A stretch of 26,806 nucleotides of DNA from Beverwykella pulmonaria. Lineage: Eukaryota > Ascomycota > Dothideomycetes > Pleosporales > Melanommataceae. The DNA lies in NCBI GenBank assembly GCA_001599595.1, contig BCHH01000026.1, positions 13,449 to 40,254 of the forward strand. The letters run 5' to 3'. Of this stretch, positions 9,127-20,100 are shown one piece after another. The translations under genes and the position numbers were made by a program. The notes beneath the pieces are model-generated. The model was given only the letters and a program-made list of their open reading frames with translations. It did no database searches and was not told the DNA's origin. Each line of letters begins with the position of its first letter. Position 1 is the first letter of the stretch.

Positions 9127-10233
9127 AAGACCAATAGAGGAACCCAAGCACACTATCGCATTGAAATAGTCTTCAATCTACTCAAAATCTGATATCCACA
9201 GTGCCGTGTTATGCTCCCATGAGAAAGTAAATGAATAGCCTGTTGTATACTCTTGTGATTCAACCTTTGGTTGCATACCTTCACTCTCAGCTGTATACCA
9301 GACCAGGAAAGATCGATGAGTGGCAACATTTTGAACTGCCGTCTCTTGCAAACGCCTAGGGTATTGAAATGCTGGCCTTTACTAAACGATGTGATGTACA
9401 GTGCACTGTTTTGGACTCTGCACAATGCCGTTGCCTGCGATTCGCCACAGTTCCAGGATGGCTACAGGTTCTCGGCCGAAATGATGAGGCATGTAAAAGG
9501 TGACAAGGGATCAATCCTGCGCATAGAGCTATCGTTCGATAGTTCATCAACAGTTGCTGCAAGCTAACGCTCACCATGAAGTCATTGTGCATGCAGGTAT
9601 ACGGTCTCCTTTATCTTTACAGCTCTGGATCGCTCACGGAAGCTGCAGAGCTCATCCCCACGGCTGTTTCCGCTGCTGCAGGCTCTACGAAGATCAAGCA
9701 TTATTGCACCCTATGTAGGAACTGGGCTCAGAGCAGGGACTGATAAATATCCCCGCTTCAAGATTGCAGCCGATGCAACAATTACCAATCGGTCACTCCG
9801 TAGGATTCTACGATCTTCGAATATCGTGATCGATAGTGTGTAGTCATCTGCATGTACGTGGCCCGAAGAACAGATGGACGAATGGTCTTACAGCATCAGG
9901 TCACACGGATCACGTATTGGGAGCTCTCAATCTTAGCTTAGTTGATTTGCAAAGTAGCACAAATGCGGGGCTCCGGGATACTTTGACAGGATGTTGTAGG
10001 CAGCATCCCATAGTGAATCAGAATGTTCACGTGATTTCCATTATATATCTCTGTGCGATACAGCTCTTCCCATTGTCACTGTTGCTAACAACTGTCACGT
10101 TTGTGATTCATTGGCGTTATCATTCTCGAGGTATCCAAGAATCTACATGTGCGTGCCACCATGTTGTTGCTAATAAACCTGTAGGCCTGTTGCTCCCAAC
10201 CCTTCGCCTACTCGGACCTGGGGTTTCCACAAC
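9127..10233. other. Intergenic, no gene recognised (1.1 kb)
   Basis: Several frames of up to 156 codons occur on both strands, but none has a domain, a clear membrane segment pattern or a convincing exon chain. The stretch includes the 3' end of the DcpS-like gene and, near its right end, the promoter of the P450. It could hide a degraded gene or a small orphan protein; transcript data would be needed. Confidence 0.5.
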
Positions 10234-11619
10234 ATGGCACTATCTGTCGCGAGATCCCTTGTCATATCTACTTACCACCTTGTGTGGGTGTTCGGATCGC
10301 TCCTAGCATTATGGGTTATCTTTGTCACGAGCATTTCCAGGTCGAACAAAAGGTAATTGGCTTGCACGTCCTGTACTGTGAAGGTGTCTGTGGCTGACAT
10401 CTCTAGGAAATATGAGAACGTGGAGCGAGAGGGAACTATGTACCCGAAGATCGAGAGTGACCCCTTGAAAGAGACGATACACCAATTGACAGATGCGACG
10501 CTCTCTGTGCGAGCTGGAAAACTCGGCACTTTCACACTAAGAAACATGTGGCAGCTGAATAATCCATTCACTTCTAGCTCAAGCGAGTTACAGTCTATGT
10601 ACCGAAGAAACTTGATGCGGATATTTCACAGTCACAACCAAGCGTCTTGGGAGGCCGTTGCGGAAGCCGTTCGCACGTCTATTCAACCACTGATTCGCCG
10701 CCGCGATGAATCCAATGAAGTCAACATCAGAGATGTCAGCAGACATGCTACACTGGTCGCTGTATTGAAAAGCCTGTTCAATATTGAGAACGTGGAACTC
10801 GATCGGCTACAGTACATCGGCAACGAGATTCATCGACTTACGGTTGGCAAGAAGCAGTTTGACGCTGGCGCCTCTAGTGCAGAAGATTTGCCGGCAGACC
10901 TTCGAAACGCTGCGGATCGGCTTATTCAAGACCTCCGGAAGTTGTTCAAAGATGTGGACCAGTCTTCACCGCTCGCATATAAGGTTCTGGCCGAATCTGC
11001 TGAGACACCAGATTCTATCAACCCACTCAATTTGTTAATACCATCCTTCGAAGCACCGTGGCGAGCAATCTTCTACACTCTGCTTGCCCTTCTTCAGACC
11101 CGTGACAAGGGCAGGTCTGTCGATATCGACTCTTTCCGAAACCGCAAAAATGCTGCAGACTTCAACCCGCGAGCGATGGCAGTGGTGTACGAGTCCCTTC
11201 GGCTGTACCCGCCCATCCGTCGCGTGCGTCGTCAGAAGCGAGTGGATATCGAGTATGTTCAACGACACCCTCTATACTGGGGCTCGAATGCCCAGGTGTG
11301 GGACCCTACGCGTTTTCTGGACGAGAATAACAAGATCAAAACTTCGCTTCTCCAGCCCGCAGCAGCTTGGATGCCTTTTGCTGTTGGGTCTTTGAAATGC
11401 CCTTCTGCGAACGGATATTCCGCGCAGCTTGTTGTAGTCATCATCAGCGAAATTTTGAATCAAATACTTCCGGGCCAGGATGGGAAGCATGGACTTCATT
11501 GGAGGCTACAAGGTCCAGAGTGGGATCCCGCTACATCGGCGGAACCCTTGAGGCCTGGCCGAGAGGAGTACGGCACGGTAAAGGCTGTTGTTGAGTGGAC
11601 AAATACTTCATCTCGTTGA
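10234..11619 (+). CDS. Atypical cytochrome P450 monooxygenase
   Basis: Two exons, 10234-10352 and 10407-11619, with a 54-bp intron (GTAATT..CTCTAG, branch GGCTGACAT), encode 443 residues. Exon 1 supplies the membrane anchor (hydrophobic residues about 9-34). P450 landmarks follow: the K-helix ExxR as E302-S-L-R305, the meander WDPTRFL, and the haem-ligand loop FAVGSLKC with Cys371. The loop deviates from FxxGxRxCxG: Leu replaces the Arg and Ser the last Gly. The I-helix segment (about 249-259, LLIPSFEAPWR) lacks the usual acid/alcohol pair AGx(D/E)T. The protein is about 50 residues shorter than typical microsomal P450s, with a shortened stretch between ExxR and the meander. It is likely ER-bound. 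Either an unusual catalyst (isomerase- or dehydratase-like) or a decaying one. Confidence 0.85.
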
Positions 11620-12049
11620 AGTAACGCAATCGGTTTTAAGGTTGTCTGAAAAGTCATATTGGCAGCGGTGAGAGCTAAGGTGGAGCGTATGCAATTTGGG
11701 TGGTCAGCTACCTCGTGGATAATCTTTTGGATTGCAGAACGTTCCTTGGTAGCCTGAATTACAGTCCTTTCCCAAGTTTTTTCTAATTTATGTGAATACT
11801 TCGAACATAGAACTCATATTGCACGGGTATTAACTAGTTATCCGGCATGCGCCCGTACGGGTGTCTTGCGCCATGGGTTATCGAAGGCGATAGCGTTAGC
11901 AAAGTGTGTCAGCTCATAAATAACATAATGACACACGCTCAGAATGAGCTCCTTGCGGCATTTTGAGTTATCGAAGCAATGTCGCTCCTCATAGCGGGCA
12001 TAAAATCGTAGTGGCAAAAGCATATGGGCATACAATCTATAGGGCTATC
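11620..12049. other. Tail-to-tail intergenic region
   Basis: The P450 and N-acetyltransferase genes converge here, so this holds both 3' untranslated regions and no promoter. No gene or repeat was recognised. Confidence 0.5.
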
Positions 12050-13051
12050 TCACACCGAATCCTCAGTCTCTTCGAGACCAACAGTGCCGCCACCTATCTG
12101 AGCCGCAGTGCCCATAATTGCCTGCTGTTCATCTGCGCTAAGCACAATGCCGAAATACTGCTCAAGAGCCCGGACTCGCTCTCTCTCCGATCTAAGCCGT
12201 ATCTCAACTTTCTCTCCGCCGCGTTTGCGCCATCTTAGCACGTCATGGTCGAGGGTCACGGACCCATTCACTTCTTCCCCTACTACCTCCTGCCCGGGAG
12301 TTTTTGGAAATGTGCCCATATCGTCATCTTCATCGGTGGTGAATCGGGCAGCAACTACCTTGTGAGTGAAGAACGTGCGGCGGTTCAATGACGGCTCAAA
12401 GTTCATGGCTTCAATATCCGCCGGGATGAACTCAAGTTCCGCGAAGCAGTATTGGGGCGTCCATTGCTCTTGTGGATTTTTCCGGTAGTGATATATCCAC
12501 AGGCGTTGTGAAGAGTCCAGATTCTCGGGTATTCGGTCGTAGACGAGTTTTGCTTGAGCGGGGTAAATTTGCTCCGATACTGTTTCATGCTCAAGAGGCA
12601 TAGCCCACGATGGTCCCCGTGGTCCATAGCCGCCATCGAGAAGATATCTTTGAGTCCCGATCGTGACCACGTTCACGTTGTGCGTCCAGCCACCATAGCC
12701 ATGGCCCCGGAAGATCCTGGCTCCTAACATGTGCGTATCAAAGCCCAAGCTGTAGAGCACCACATGGAAAAGGTAGTTTGCTTCCATGCAATATCCACCA
12801 CGTCCGGTATTCTGCATGATTTTCGTAAACAGGTGAGGAACCGAGACATTGATCAGACCGTGCCATGAGTAATGTAGTGTAAGATTCTCCCATGGAACTT
12901 TGGCAAGCTGGTGCCTTTGTACCAGCTGGAGAAAGTCCAGCTTTGACGCATCCGAAGCAAGTGAGATATCATAGGTTCGAGCAGATGGTGGTACGCACAG
13001 GCGGTCGAAATATTCGTCGAGTTGTTGACGCGTAAGCTTCACCCGAGCCAT
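12050..13051 (-). CDS. Arylamine N-acetyltransferase (NAT)-like enzyme
   Basis: A single exon encodes 333 residues. The Cys-His-Asp triad of the NAT family is intact: C88 in RGGYCMEAN, H124 in GWTHNVNVV and D139 in YLLDGGYG. The upstream VPWENLTLH (52-60) is the family's conserved pre-catalytic segment. NATs transfer an acyl group from an acyl-CoA to an aromatic amine, hydrazine or hydroxylamine through a cysteine thioester; fungal members can use malonyl-CoA, and bacterial relatives (RifF-type) close amide bonds in natural products. It is cytosolic by lack of a signal. The C-terminal 80 residues contain an acidic, low-similarity insert. It converges on the P450, and its upstream side is the hAT insertion, about 220 bp from the start codon. 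Acyl donor and acceptor are unknown. Confidence 0.93.
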   Translation of the reverse strand: MARVKLTRQQLDEYFDRLCVPPSARTYDISLASDASKLDFLQLVQRHQLAKVPWENLTLHYSWHGLINVSVPHLFTKIMQNTGRGGYCMEANYLFHVVLYSLGFDTHMLGARIFRGHGYGGWTHNVNVVTIGTQRYLLDGGYGPRGPSWAMPLEHETVSEQIYPAQAKLVYDRIPENLDSSQRLWIYHYRKNPQEQWTPQYCFAELEFIPADIEAMNFEPSLNRRTFFTHKVVAARFTTDEDDDMGTFPKTPGQEVVGEEVNGSVTLDHDVLRWRKRGGEKVEIRLRSERERVRALEQYFGIVLSADEQQAIMGTAAQIGGGTVGLEETEDSV

Positions 13052-13273
13052 CGCAGGAAGGTTAACTTTGAGTCTGATTGAGGTGATACAGTGAGGAAGT
13101 TGTAGGAGCTCGGCAAATATATATCGAGGTGGGGGTCAACAGTGGCCATGACTAACGTGACACGCGGGAGCGCGGGGAAGCGACGGAATCTCATTTGCTG
13201 CATATCAACAATACCGCAGGGCGACATCCCATGGTAGTCATGATTGGTGCAGATCCGCAAATTTCCCAATCTC

Positions 13274-14400
13274 CAGAGTTGTCAACAATCAATCAGGTCG
13301 CAATCAAGGCTTCGGATTTTTTGCCAAGCGTCAGTTCAATCAGTCAATCTGCCGCCCCTACAAATTACTAGGTAAAGCAGGTAGAGCCTTGGAACCTGAT
13401 TGTGTCAGATTGTAGCACTATTTCGGCTACAAGAATAATATGGTCACGTTGTGAGATCAAAGAAATGATGAATATTGATGAATTGATTGATTGATTGTCG
13501 CGTCTCGTCCCAGCCATCGTGTTCTTGGCTGGGTTTTATTTCTCGCTTAACCCCATGCGCTTAGTCCTATTTCGTTGATCCGTTGCAGGCCCGTTTAAGC
13601 ACATTGCGTCCAATACCACGACTAATACCCGTCCATCTGACGCTTTGTCTACTTGGGGGTTATGGAAATACTATTTCCTAAACCCCCATATAGTCCTTAC
13701 ATCTGACAGATTGATCAAACTGATCAAATTGGTGTTTTGGGACATCTTGATGAGGCTGTACAAATAGCCTAGAGATAGAAATTACAGGGATTATTTAGTG
13801 TTTTTTTTTAGGTATTTAGGTATTTCCTAATTAGGAAATACCCGTCTTTTTAGAATCCCAGTTTTGCACTGAGTTATCAACACCTACGCCCACTCAACCC
13901 CACCCCCAGCCATCAATACCACCGCGATGATCCCATTGGGTATTGGCTCTCCATACAGAAGGACTACCTCACCTCTAAAAGCTTGCGATAGACGTGTTGT
14001 CCATCCCAGCGTCGTCCTGCTACTACGAGCGAGTCTTCTCGGAGACTGGGGATCTTATGGAGCCTAAGAGACGTAAAATAAGGCCTCAATTTCTCTCTGC
14101 AACTCAGTGTGTAAGGTCCTGGGCAAAAGCTGGATTTACTGATGTTAATTCTCCAGCTGGGACTACAGAGCTCTCCGAGGAGTGTCTTGATGAGTTGTAC
14201 CAGCTCAGCTCATGGGACGCCACTATATAGGAGCTCCAGGGAGTTTTGTATATACTACCCCACCAAATCGATCAATCATCAGTTCAATTCACCCTCAAAA
14301 CGCTAGTCAAGGCAATCAGATCAATCCGAAGGACTACTACCCCGCTAATCAGTTCAGGACTACGCCAGATACCTGATTGAATTGATTGTTGACAACTCTG
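13274..14400 (+). mobile_element. hAT-family deletion derivative, 1127 bp
   Basis: The left end CAGAGTTGTCAACAATCAAT is matched perfectly for 20 bases by the inverted right end (14381-14400), after which the arms differ by a short indel. An exact 8-bp duplication flanks it. The interior keeps only the transposase C-terminus (13924-14230), so it cannot encode a working transposase, but its ends look intact and could be moved in trans. It sits between the N-acetyltransferase promoter side and the ATP-grasp 3' end. Confidence 0.93.
13924..14230 (+). pseudogene. hAT transposase C-terminal dimerisation domain remnant
   Basis: Translation gives WLSIQKDYLTS, then a TAA stop (fits a CAA codon hit by C-to-T), then KLAIDVLSIPASS and YERVFSETGDLMEPKR, the conserved dimerisation block of hAT transposases. 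It ends at a stop at 14228-14230. The N-terminal zinc finger and catalytic core are absent. Confidence 0.88.
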
Positions 14401-14678
14401 CCAATCTCATCATTTCACCGACGTGTATATCACACTGCAAGCACTGATTGTATAGTCAATTCCAGGTCTCCGGTCCGAGATTCTACTGCGTGGGACATCG
14501 GCTGCATATGTGAAGTAAGGTCATACGGAAGTGGTGCATAATGTTCGTTCTTATATGAAAGGTGTGGTCCACCATAACCTGAGCACCCTGGTCTTTCATT
14601 GAGCTCTATTTCTAGCTGACCGGAGAACCAGAGATCCTGGCTAATACTCACAGGTGACAAGTAACCGCAGTGACAAGT

Positions 14679-16698
14679 TCAAATAAAACTGTACCTTACG
14701 GCGGCGCGAACCTCGTGGGCGATAGCCTGCGCTTCGGCTCGACTAGTGCGAGAGAAGACATTGACAAGCGCAACGAAAGTGTTTCGGCCAGTGCTTGGAT
14801 GTGGAACCTTGTCGCCTCTTTTGACCAGGCAATTCGATGAGCTGATATGAGGGCGCAAGTCTGGTCTGCGTTCCATCAAATCTGCGCAGACATCGTCCGA
14901 ATCGAAGATGCCCTGACAAGTGAGGGGGAAGTCGGCAGAAATGAAGACCATGATGCCGGTATACTGCGGTCCCGTGCGGAAAGGTTGTGCAAGCGCTTTC
15001 ATACGTGTATTGTCGCGGATGGCAGATAATACAGCCACTCCCCAGTATTCGACACCGTGCGTAGATTCCGGCAGTCGAGAGGCGGCCGAGCCAGGAGGCC
15101 TCACATTGATCTCAATGAGGAAGGGTTTGGGTTTTGAATCCTGGGATTGGGTCACAGTCCGGGGTGCGAGCTCCGCGATGCCATCCTTGTGAATGTACTC
15201 GACGCTAGAATTTTCGATACGTCCTTCTATGTGGAAGACACCATCTCGAAGGCCTAGCGAGAGTAAGAGTTCCACAAAATACTCGCGTACCATCTGAAGC
15301 TCATTTTCGGGTAAAACTGATGGATAGATGCTATAGAGTTCGTGGAAGCTGCCGAGGGAGCACGTAGTTGGGCCATTAGAGTCGGCAGACTTGGGTAGGT
15401 CATCGCAGACCTCTTCAAAAAGCAGTTCTCCGTCTTGTAGCACAATATTAATATCGTATTCGGGGCCGTCGCAGTATGGTTCGATGACCATCTCAGGTCC
15501 GTGCCGAGAAGCGCTAATTGCCCTTACGGCCCTTTCAAACTCGTCAGATGTATTCACCAGTGATACACCTTCGGAACTCCAGCCTCCACAGGGCTTGACG
15601 ATTACAGGGTAAGGCAAATGGTGTTTGGAAGGCAGTGCCAAGGCCTCATCGAGGCTAGACGCATGGTATGCTTCATGTCCAGCGTAGACGCTCGATTCGT
15701 ATTTGTTGGTCGCAATCCTGAGGGCTTCTGGCGTTGCGGCCGGCAGGCCGAGTTGGCTAGCGGCGGCTGCGACAGATGGCCAATATGTATCCGCAAAAGT
15801 TATGATACCGTCTATGGCCTTGTTGTAGGTCTTCAGACTGGCAACGATTTCTTCCGTGATCTCGTCTGACTGGGGGTCAGTCAGGTGTAAGGGCAGGAAG
15901 GTATCGATGACGGTAGTGTTGTTTTCAAGCCAGTGACCGGGCACCTCCAGGAGAATCAAACGGATCCCCATTGCGGCCACAGCTCTTCTTATACCAAAGT
16001 CGTCGATTTCTAGAAAGGCGCCGTTTGCCGTCACAAGCGCAAGTGTCTTCTCCACAGGCGTTCCAGGGACTATCCAAGGAAAAGAGAGCCGGTTGTCAAT
16101 TTCCTGGTCAAGGCCTGGTATAAGTACGTCCAGGTCTGTGGACGGCTCGCCTTTTGCACAGATTCCGGCCGTGGCCACTTTAATAATTTCCGATATGGAT
16201 AGGGATTGGCCCGTCTTCCTCGTCTTGAAACATTGCAACGGTTTTGCAAAAGATACTACCCAATCAACGAGCGCACAGTCCACAAAACGGAGAGGAACGA
16301 TATCGGAGCGTGTAATGTATCCCTCCGTTAACGGTATGATGAATCTGATCAATTTCTGGCCGCCTGAATTTGAGGCGGTCAAAAGAGCCTGTACAAAGAA
16401 ATCGGACCGGCTATCCGATCCACAAGACGCGGGTGTCCATTGCGTAGGCTCTTGCTCGCTAATAGAGTAAATTTGGAGCGATTCATCTGCTCTGTCCAGG
16501 TGCCGACCTTGGTCAACACTGCTAAAAAGGCAATCGACTGATTCGGCGAGCGTATTTGGGTGACGCGATACTCTCAGGACTTGAACGTCCACGGTGGCTA
16601 CCAAGCCTGTGAAACATTAGTCGCTGATAGCGGCAAGAGGCCTTGATAACGTAGCACTCACTGCCTTTGGACCAGATCTGGAACGTTGTAGTGGCCAT
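14679..16698 (-). CDS. ATP-grasp amino-acid ligase, carnosine synthase-like
   Basis: Two exons, 16662-16698 and 14679-16606, with a 55-bp intron (16607-16661; GTGAGT..TTCACAG, branch GACTAATG), encode 654 residues starting MATTTFQIWSKGSL. The C-terminal half is an ATP-grasp fold: nucleotide-binding YPVIVKPCGGWSSEGV (about 345-360), the acidic VIEPYCDGPEYD (about 386-397), the metal-binding FHIEGR (470-475) and FLIEINVRPPGS (508-519). The N-terminal half (about 1-300) resembles the extra domain of carnosine synthase-type enzymes. The family activates a carboxylate as acyl phosphate with ATP and couples it to an amine, giving dipeptides or amides. As no NRPS is present, this is the best candidate for the bond-forming enzyme of the block. 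A frame starting at TTG 16604 is rejected in favour of the spliced ATG. Substrates are unknown. Confidence 0.92.
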
Positions 16699-17167
16699 AT
16701 TCCAATACGCGCGCTGAAATCAAATACTGGAGGCTTTAGGAAGCCGGCGACGAAGTAGCAAGGCGGCGCCTTTTGAATTAAGCTCGAGCCCCGCACTACC
16801 TAGGTAGAAAAAGATTGCACTCGCTTGCTGACGGGCAGGAGCCGAAGCGCCGCTGACCTGATGCGGACAAGATATGGCCCGTTCTAGGCACCATCAGTGG
16901 CTTCGACCCCAGCTCCATATGTTTTCCAATTACATGTGAATGTCACGAAAATTCTGGGTCACTGTGGGACCATTCTCCAGGCGATGCTACATTGTCTTAC
17001 TGTACAATCAATGATCTGGACGTAGTTGACCCGGGAGACCCGACCAGTTACGTCTCGTTATAGATTCTCGCATTCATCTCTCTGAAAGTTTCCAGTGTGA
17101 AAAATTACATAGCGAGATGACCAGATTCTCCCGTCACGAACTTTTCCGTAGATTATAATACAAGTGA
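16699..17167. promoter_or_regulatory. ATP-grasp promoter region and ABC 3' flank
   Basis: 469 bp between two minus-strand genes. It contains the 12-bp palindrome CTACCTAGGTAG (16796-16807), about 100 bp upstream of the ATP-grasp ATG, and GGCGGCGCC nearby, both of the kind used by fungal zinc-cluster regulators. No gene is seen. Assignment as a regulator site is inference. Confidence 0.4.
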
Positions 17168-20100
17168 TCAAGCAAGATCCTGCAGCTGTGCCATATTCCA
17201 GAACAATCCCCTCTTAGCCATGAGCTCTGCGGGGCTGCCCAATTCAGCCAACTTCCCCTTATCCATGACCCCAATTATGTCTGCATTCATGACTGTTTTA
17301 AGGCGGTGAGCGACCATGACAGTCGTCCGTTGTTTGCGAAGCGCATCGATGGCCCGCAGTACTACAGCCTCGGATTCGCTGTCCAACGCCGAAGTGGCTT
17401 CATCAAGTAATAGGATCTTGGGATCGCGCAGCAACGCGCGTGCCAAAGCAAGGCGTTGCTTCTGTCCGCCGCTAAGCATCCGCCCGCTGGTTCCTAGGTG
17501 GGTTGATAGCCCTTCACTGCATAGGTGGCGGCGTGTCAGTCAGACAGTTGATTAGAGCGGAACAGGGATGTTGACTTACGGGAGGGAGTCTACGAAGTCC
17601 ATGAGGTTGGTTTGCCGACATACGTCTAGAATTCGAGCATCGTCCACTACTTCGTCAACCAGACCCACGGCGATATTTTCCCGCAGAGACCCCGAAAATA
17701 TGATCGCGTCCTGGCTGACAAGAGCAATGGCTGATCGATAACGTCGGATGTCCATATCACGGATGTTGGCCCCACCGATGGTGATCTGGCCTTGTTCCTG
17801 CTGGTAGAATCGAGCGAGGAGCGAAATACAGGTACTCTTCCCACTTCCGCTTTGTCCCACCAGCGCAAGTGTTTGACCAGCAGGGACGCGTATGGTGAAA
17901 TCTTCTAGGGCATGCTGTGTTGGTCTGGTAGGGTATCTAAATGAAACTTTGCGGAAATTGATGTGGCACTCCGCGTAACTTTCGGGTAAACCATTTCCTG
18001 GAACTTGAGCTTTTTCCGAAGTTGATTCGTGCTCAGCCTGGTTCCCCTTCAGTATTTTTTCAATGTCTTGTGCGCTGTGAGCCGCCTTTCCCATATCTGG
18101 TGCAAAGTTGAAGACAGATCCGGCGATTTGCGCCCCGGAGACCAGACTAATAATGCATACGTAAACTTGGAAGTCGGAGTATTCGCCGGCAGCAATGAGG
18201 GTCCCACCAAACCAGAATGCCAAAGCTGCGCAAAGGTATACAACGGACTGTGAAGCGGCGTATAGAACTGAAGCGGAGAGGATGGGGCGCCAGGAGTCGA
18301 TGGCCTGGGCGATGAGAAAGTTGTCGTAAAGCGCCATGGCCTGTGTCTCCATGCCCAACGAAGCAACGGCACGTACGGATCGAACAAGCTCCCCAGCATA
18401 TATTGCTGCACGGAAGCCACTATGCCTTGACCTAGCGTCAAATGACGCCAGGACTTGTAGCCTGAGCCAGCCACATGCAACGACGATCGGGATTGTCGCT
18501 GTGCACACTAGAGCCAGCTTCCAGCCAATGATCACTGAAACAACAATGCCTCCAACGATAGTGGCCATGAACGTCATTATGCCGCCGATAACTGGACCAC
18601 CCATGCCTGCCAGGTCGTCAATGCCTTTGGACAAAACACCCGCGAGCGCGCTTGGTGAGCTTTCCGGCCTGTCGAAAAACGCCACGTCCATCTGCATGAT
18701 GCGCTCACAACATCGTTCTCGAATCCTTTGGCATAGATTCTGTGTCGCTCTAGACAGTGTCACGCAGACCACCATCCAGAAGACCAGCCCGGCCCCGGCG
18801 AGAAGCAGAAAAAGACCGCAATAAAGATTGGTACGACGTCGAAGCTCTCCGTATCGGTCTGAAGGCAGTGATACGGTAGGTATAAGCTCGGCCGTCAGTA
18901 CGGATTGTCTGGTGAAAGAATCAGTTTTTGTCTCTAGAGGCATGAACAGGGTGGTAAGGAGTCATACGCGGGTATCATTAAGCCACCGAGTACGGCACAT
19001 ACAAGACCGACGAGCAGCATTTTCCAATCTCCTCGGCTCATGGAAAGCATAAACAAGATTGATCTCCTCTTGCTTGCATGACTCGGCTCATCAGGATCCA
19101 GGTTTGACTCAGCGATTTTGAGCGATGCAGCCTTCATGGTTTCCTCGTGTGCTCCTTGAAGGGCTTGCACCTCTGTTGAATCGATTTTCTCATCAGTAAG
19201 CGACGGTAGGGCTACGTCAGAACTTTCGTCCTTAATCTGCTGCTGTTCTATCAAATCTGCGTATAATCCATTCCGAGACATGAGCTCGGCATGCGTCCCC
19301 TGCTCCGCAACGCTTCCTTCGGCCATGACCACAATATGGTCGGCGTTGGTGATTGTCGACAGCCTGTGTGCAATGACAATGATCGTGCATTGCTCCGCTG
19401 CAGCATCTATGGCGGCCTGAACGGCCTTTTCGGAAAAGGAATCCAGCGCAGAGGTTGCCTCGTCAAAAAGGAGGATCTTGGGATCACGAACTAAGGCACG
19501 AGCAATGGCCAGCCGCTGTCGCTGGCCACCGGAGAATTGTAGACCTCGCTCGCCTACTCGCGTATGATATCCTTCGGGCAAACTTTGGATGAACTCGTGC
19601 ACTTGGGCCTTTTTCGCGGCTTCCACTGCCTTGTCATGCAGCACAGAACCGGTGGTGGAGCAGCCGTAGCAGATATTTTCCATGACCGTCGCGTCAAAAA
19701 GAACGAGGTCTTGGTCCACCAACCCTATCTGCTGGCGTAGCCAATGCAGATCAAGCGTTTGAATGTCTCGACCATCAAGCATGAGCCTCCCGTTGGTAGG
19801 TTCGTAAAACCTTTCAAGCAAGGCAAAGATACTGCTCTTACCTCCTCCCGAAGGGCCAACTATCGCTGTTTTCTTACCTGCTAGGATCGTCATAGAAACA
19901 TTTTTGAGGACTTTGACTTGATCCCGAGAAGGATAGATGAGGTCGACTTGATCTAATTTTATTTCACCACGCACGATACTGGGCTTTTCACCCTTTTTGG
20001 CAAGAGGATCCTGAGAGGACCGTCGGCTGATAGTATCCAGAAGAGCGGAGGAGATGGCGACGCCCATAGTCAGCGCCTGGACAGAGGGCGCGATGCGTAT

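Larger units (their letters stand above)
13266..14408. repeat. 8-bp target site duplication of the hAT element
   Basis: CCAATCTC occurs at 13266-13273 immediately before the element and again at 14401-14408 immediately after it. Eight bases is the duplication length expected of hAT transposition. Confidence 0.95.

Noticed and set aside
9127..10233. A possible gene upstream of the P450
   Set aside because: Tried several exon joins, including frames reading LLQANAHHEVIVHAG and IIAPYVGTGLRAGTDKYP, but in-frame stops and no recognisable domain made every model unsupported.
16602..16604. TTG start for the ATP-grasp protein
   Set aside because: A short upstream exon with ATG at 16698, proper GTGAGT donor, branch site and acceptor joins in frame, which is far more likely in a fungus.
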